A stretch of 64,000 bases of DNA, from positions 505,200-569,199 of the forward strand of contig CALGIJ010000019.1 in NCBI GenBank assembly GCA_937915545.1, given 5' to 3'. The position numbers were made by a program, and so were the translations under genes. Under the pieces are notes generated by a model. The model searched no databases and had not been told where the DNA came from. It saw nothing but the letters and a program-made list of their open reading frames with translations. Source of the stretch: an uncultured Desulfobacterales bacterium. Its GTDB lineage: Bacteria > Desulfobacterota > Desulfobulbia > Desulfobulbales > Desulfocapsaceae. Shown one piece after another: positions 63,733 to 64,000 of the stretch; position 1 is the first letter of the stretch; the number at the start of each line of letters is the position of its first letter.

Positions 63733-64000
63733 TTTCTGTTTACCACCATCCCTGACAACCCGCTTGCTAGATTGGTTTGATGATCATGTCTATGCGAAAA
63801 TGCAGCAGGTTGATTGAGTATTGTATTGAAAAGTTCAATATTTTTAGTGCCTGAGCATCGTTCTATTTTTCGCTAACTCTTGGCCCGCTTTAAATAATTT
63901 CCTGTCCTGAGACAGTAATCACCTGACACTAGGCCATTTTGAGAAGTGGCCATGCCGCCCTTGGTTGGGGTAATGATGGAGTTCTCAACGCTTCATCAAA
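63733..64000. other. Right edge: intergenic DNA, possible start of another insertion sequence
   Basis: No complete gene is present. TCACCTGACACT at 63919-63930 is the reverse complement of 61461-61472. A small imperfect hairpin (GGCCATTTT...AAGTGGCC, about 63932-63950) follows. An ATG near 63973-63976 (MEFSTLHQ) is open to the window end and could begin a transposase-type gene, but too little is visible to assign it. Confidence 0.35.

Noticed and set aside
63973..64000. Start of an IS21-type transposase gene at the right edge
   Set aside because: Only eight codons are visible; there is not enough to name a family.

Overview
The window is a chromosomal segment of a Gram-negative bacterium. 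The gene content, the split F1Fo ATP synthase operon and the exosortase-type exopolysaccharide genes fit a deltaproteobacterium (Desulfobacterota), perhaps from the Desulfobulbales or Desulfuromonadales. This placement is inferred from gene families and order, not from a marker search. Most of the first 47 kb is GC-rich and housekeeping in character. From about 47-48 kb the composition becomes mosaic and then clearly AT-rich, which suggests acquired DNA.

Layout. 0-9.4 kb: the 3' end of gap, a very large PEP-synthase/PPDK-related protein, a small Cys-rich protein, an ArsR-type regulator with a DUF2892 membrane protein, an isochorismatase-fold hydrolase, and alaS. 9.4-15.6 kb: an ATP synthase operon (b', b, delta, alpha, gamma, beta, epsilon) without the a and c subunits. 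15.8-21.6 kb (minus strand): an N-acetylmuramoyl-L-alanine amidase, then an operon of phosphoesterase, HIT protein and mutS. 21.7-23.4 kb: efp and epmA, substrate and modifying enzyme side by side. 23.5-27.1 kb: an exopolysaccharide chain-length protein, an ExeA-like ATPase and a CpsD-like tyrosine kinase behind a good sigma-54 promoter match. 27.1-39.9 kb: ygiQ, an orphan response regulator, a Nudix hydrolase, an HU protein, a minus-strand methyltransferase-mnmG-lgt operon, and the conserved rpmH-rnpA-yidD-yidC-jag-mnmE block.

39.9-56.8 kb is the main exosortase/exopolysaccharide locus: a PrsT-like TPR lipoprotein, a Wza-like export protein, a beta-barrel protein, EpsI, an exosortase, a polysaccharide deacetylase, a FemAB-like protein, glycosyltransferases, a class II amidotransferase, a RIFT-barrel (YetA / exo-rhamnogalacturonan lyase-like) protein, and a second AsnB-like protein whose glutaminase site is destroyed. 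With the 23.5-27.1 kb block it would make, modify, polymerise and export a polysaccharide and process exosortase substrates. No PEP-CTERM-tailed substrate was seen in the window.

56.8-64 kb is AT-rich and decayed. It holds an IS630-type transposase remnant, an ISL3-type element whose transposase frame is broken by four nonsense codons but no frameshift, an O-antigen ligase-like membrane protein, an APH-fold kinase, a SAM methyltransferase, and unassigned remnants at the right edge. No tRNA, rRNA or CRISPR array was seen.
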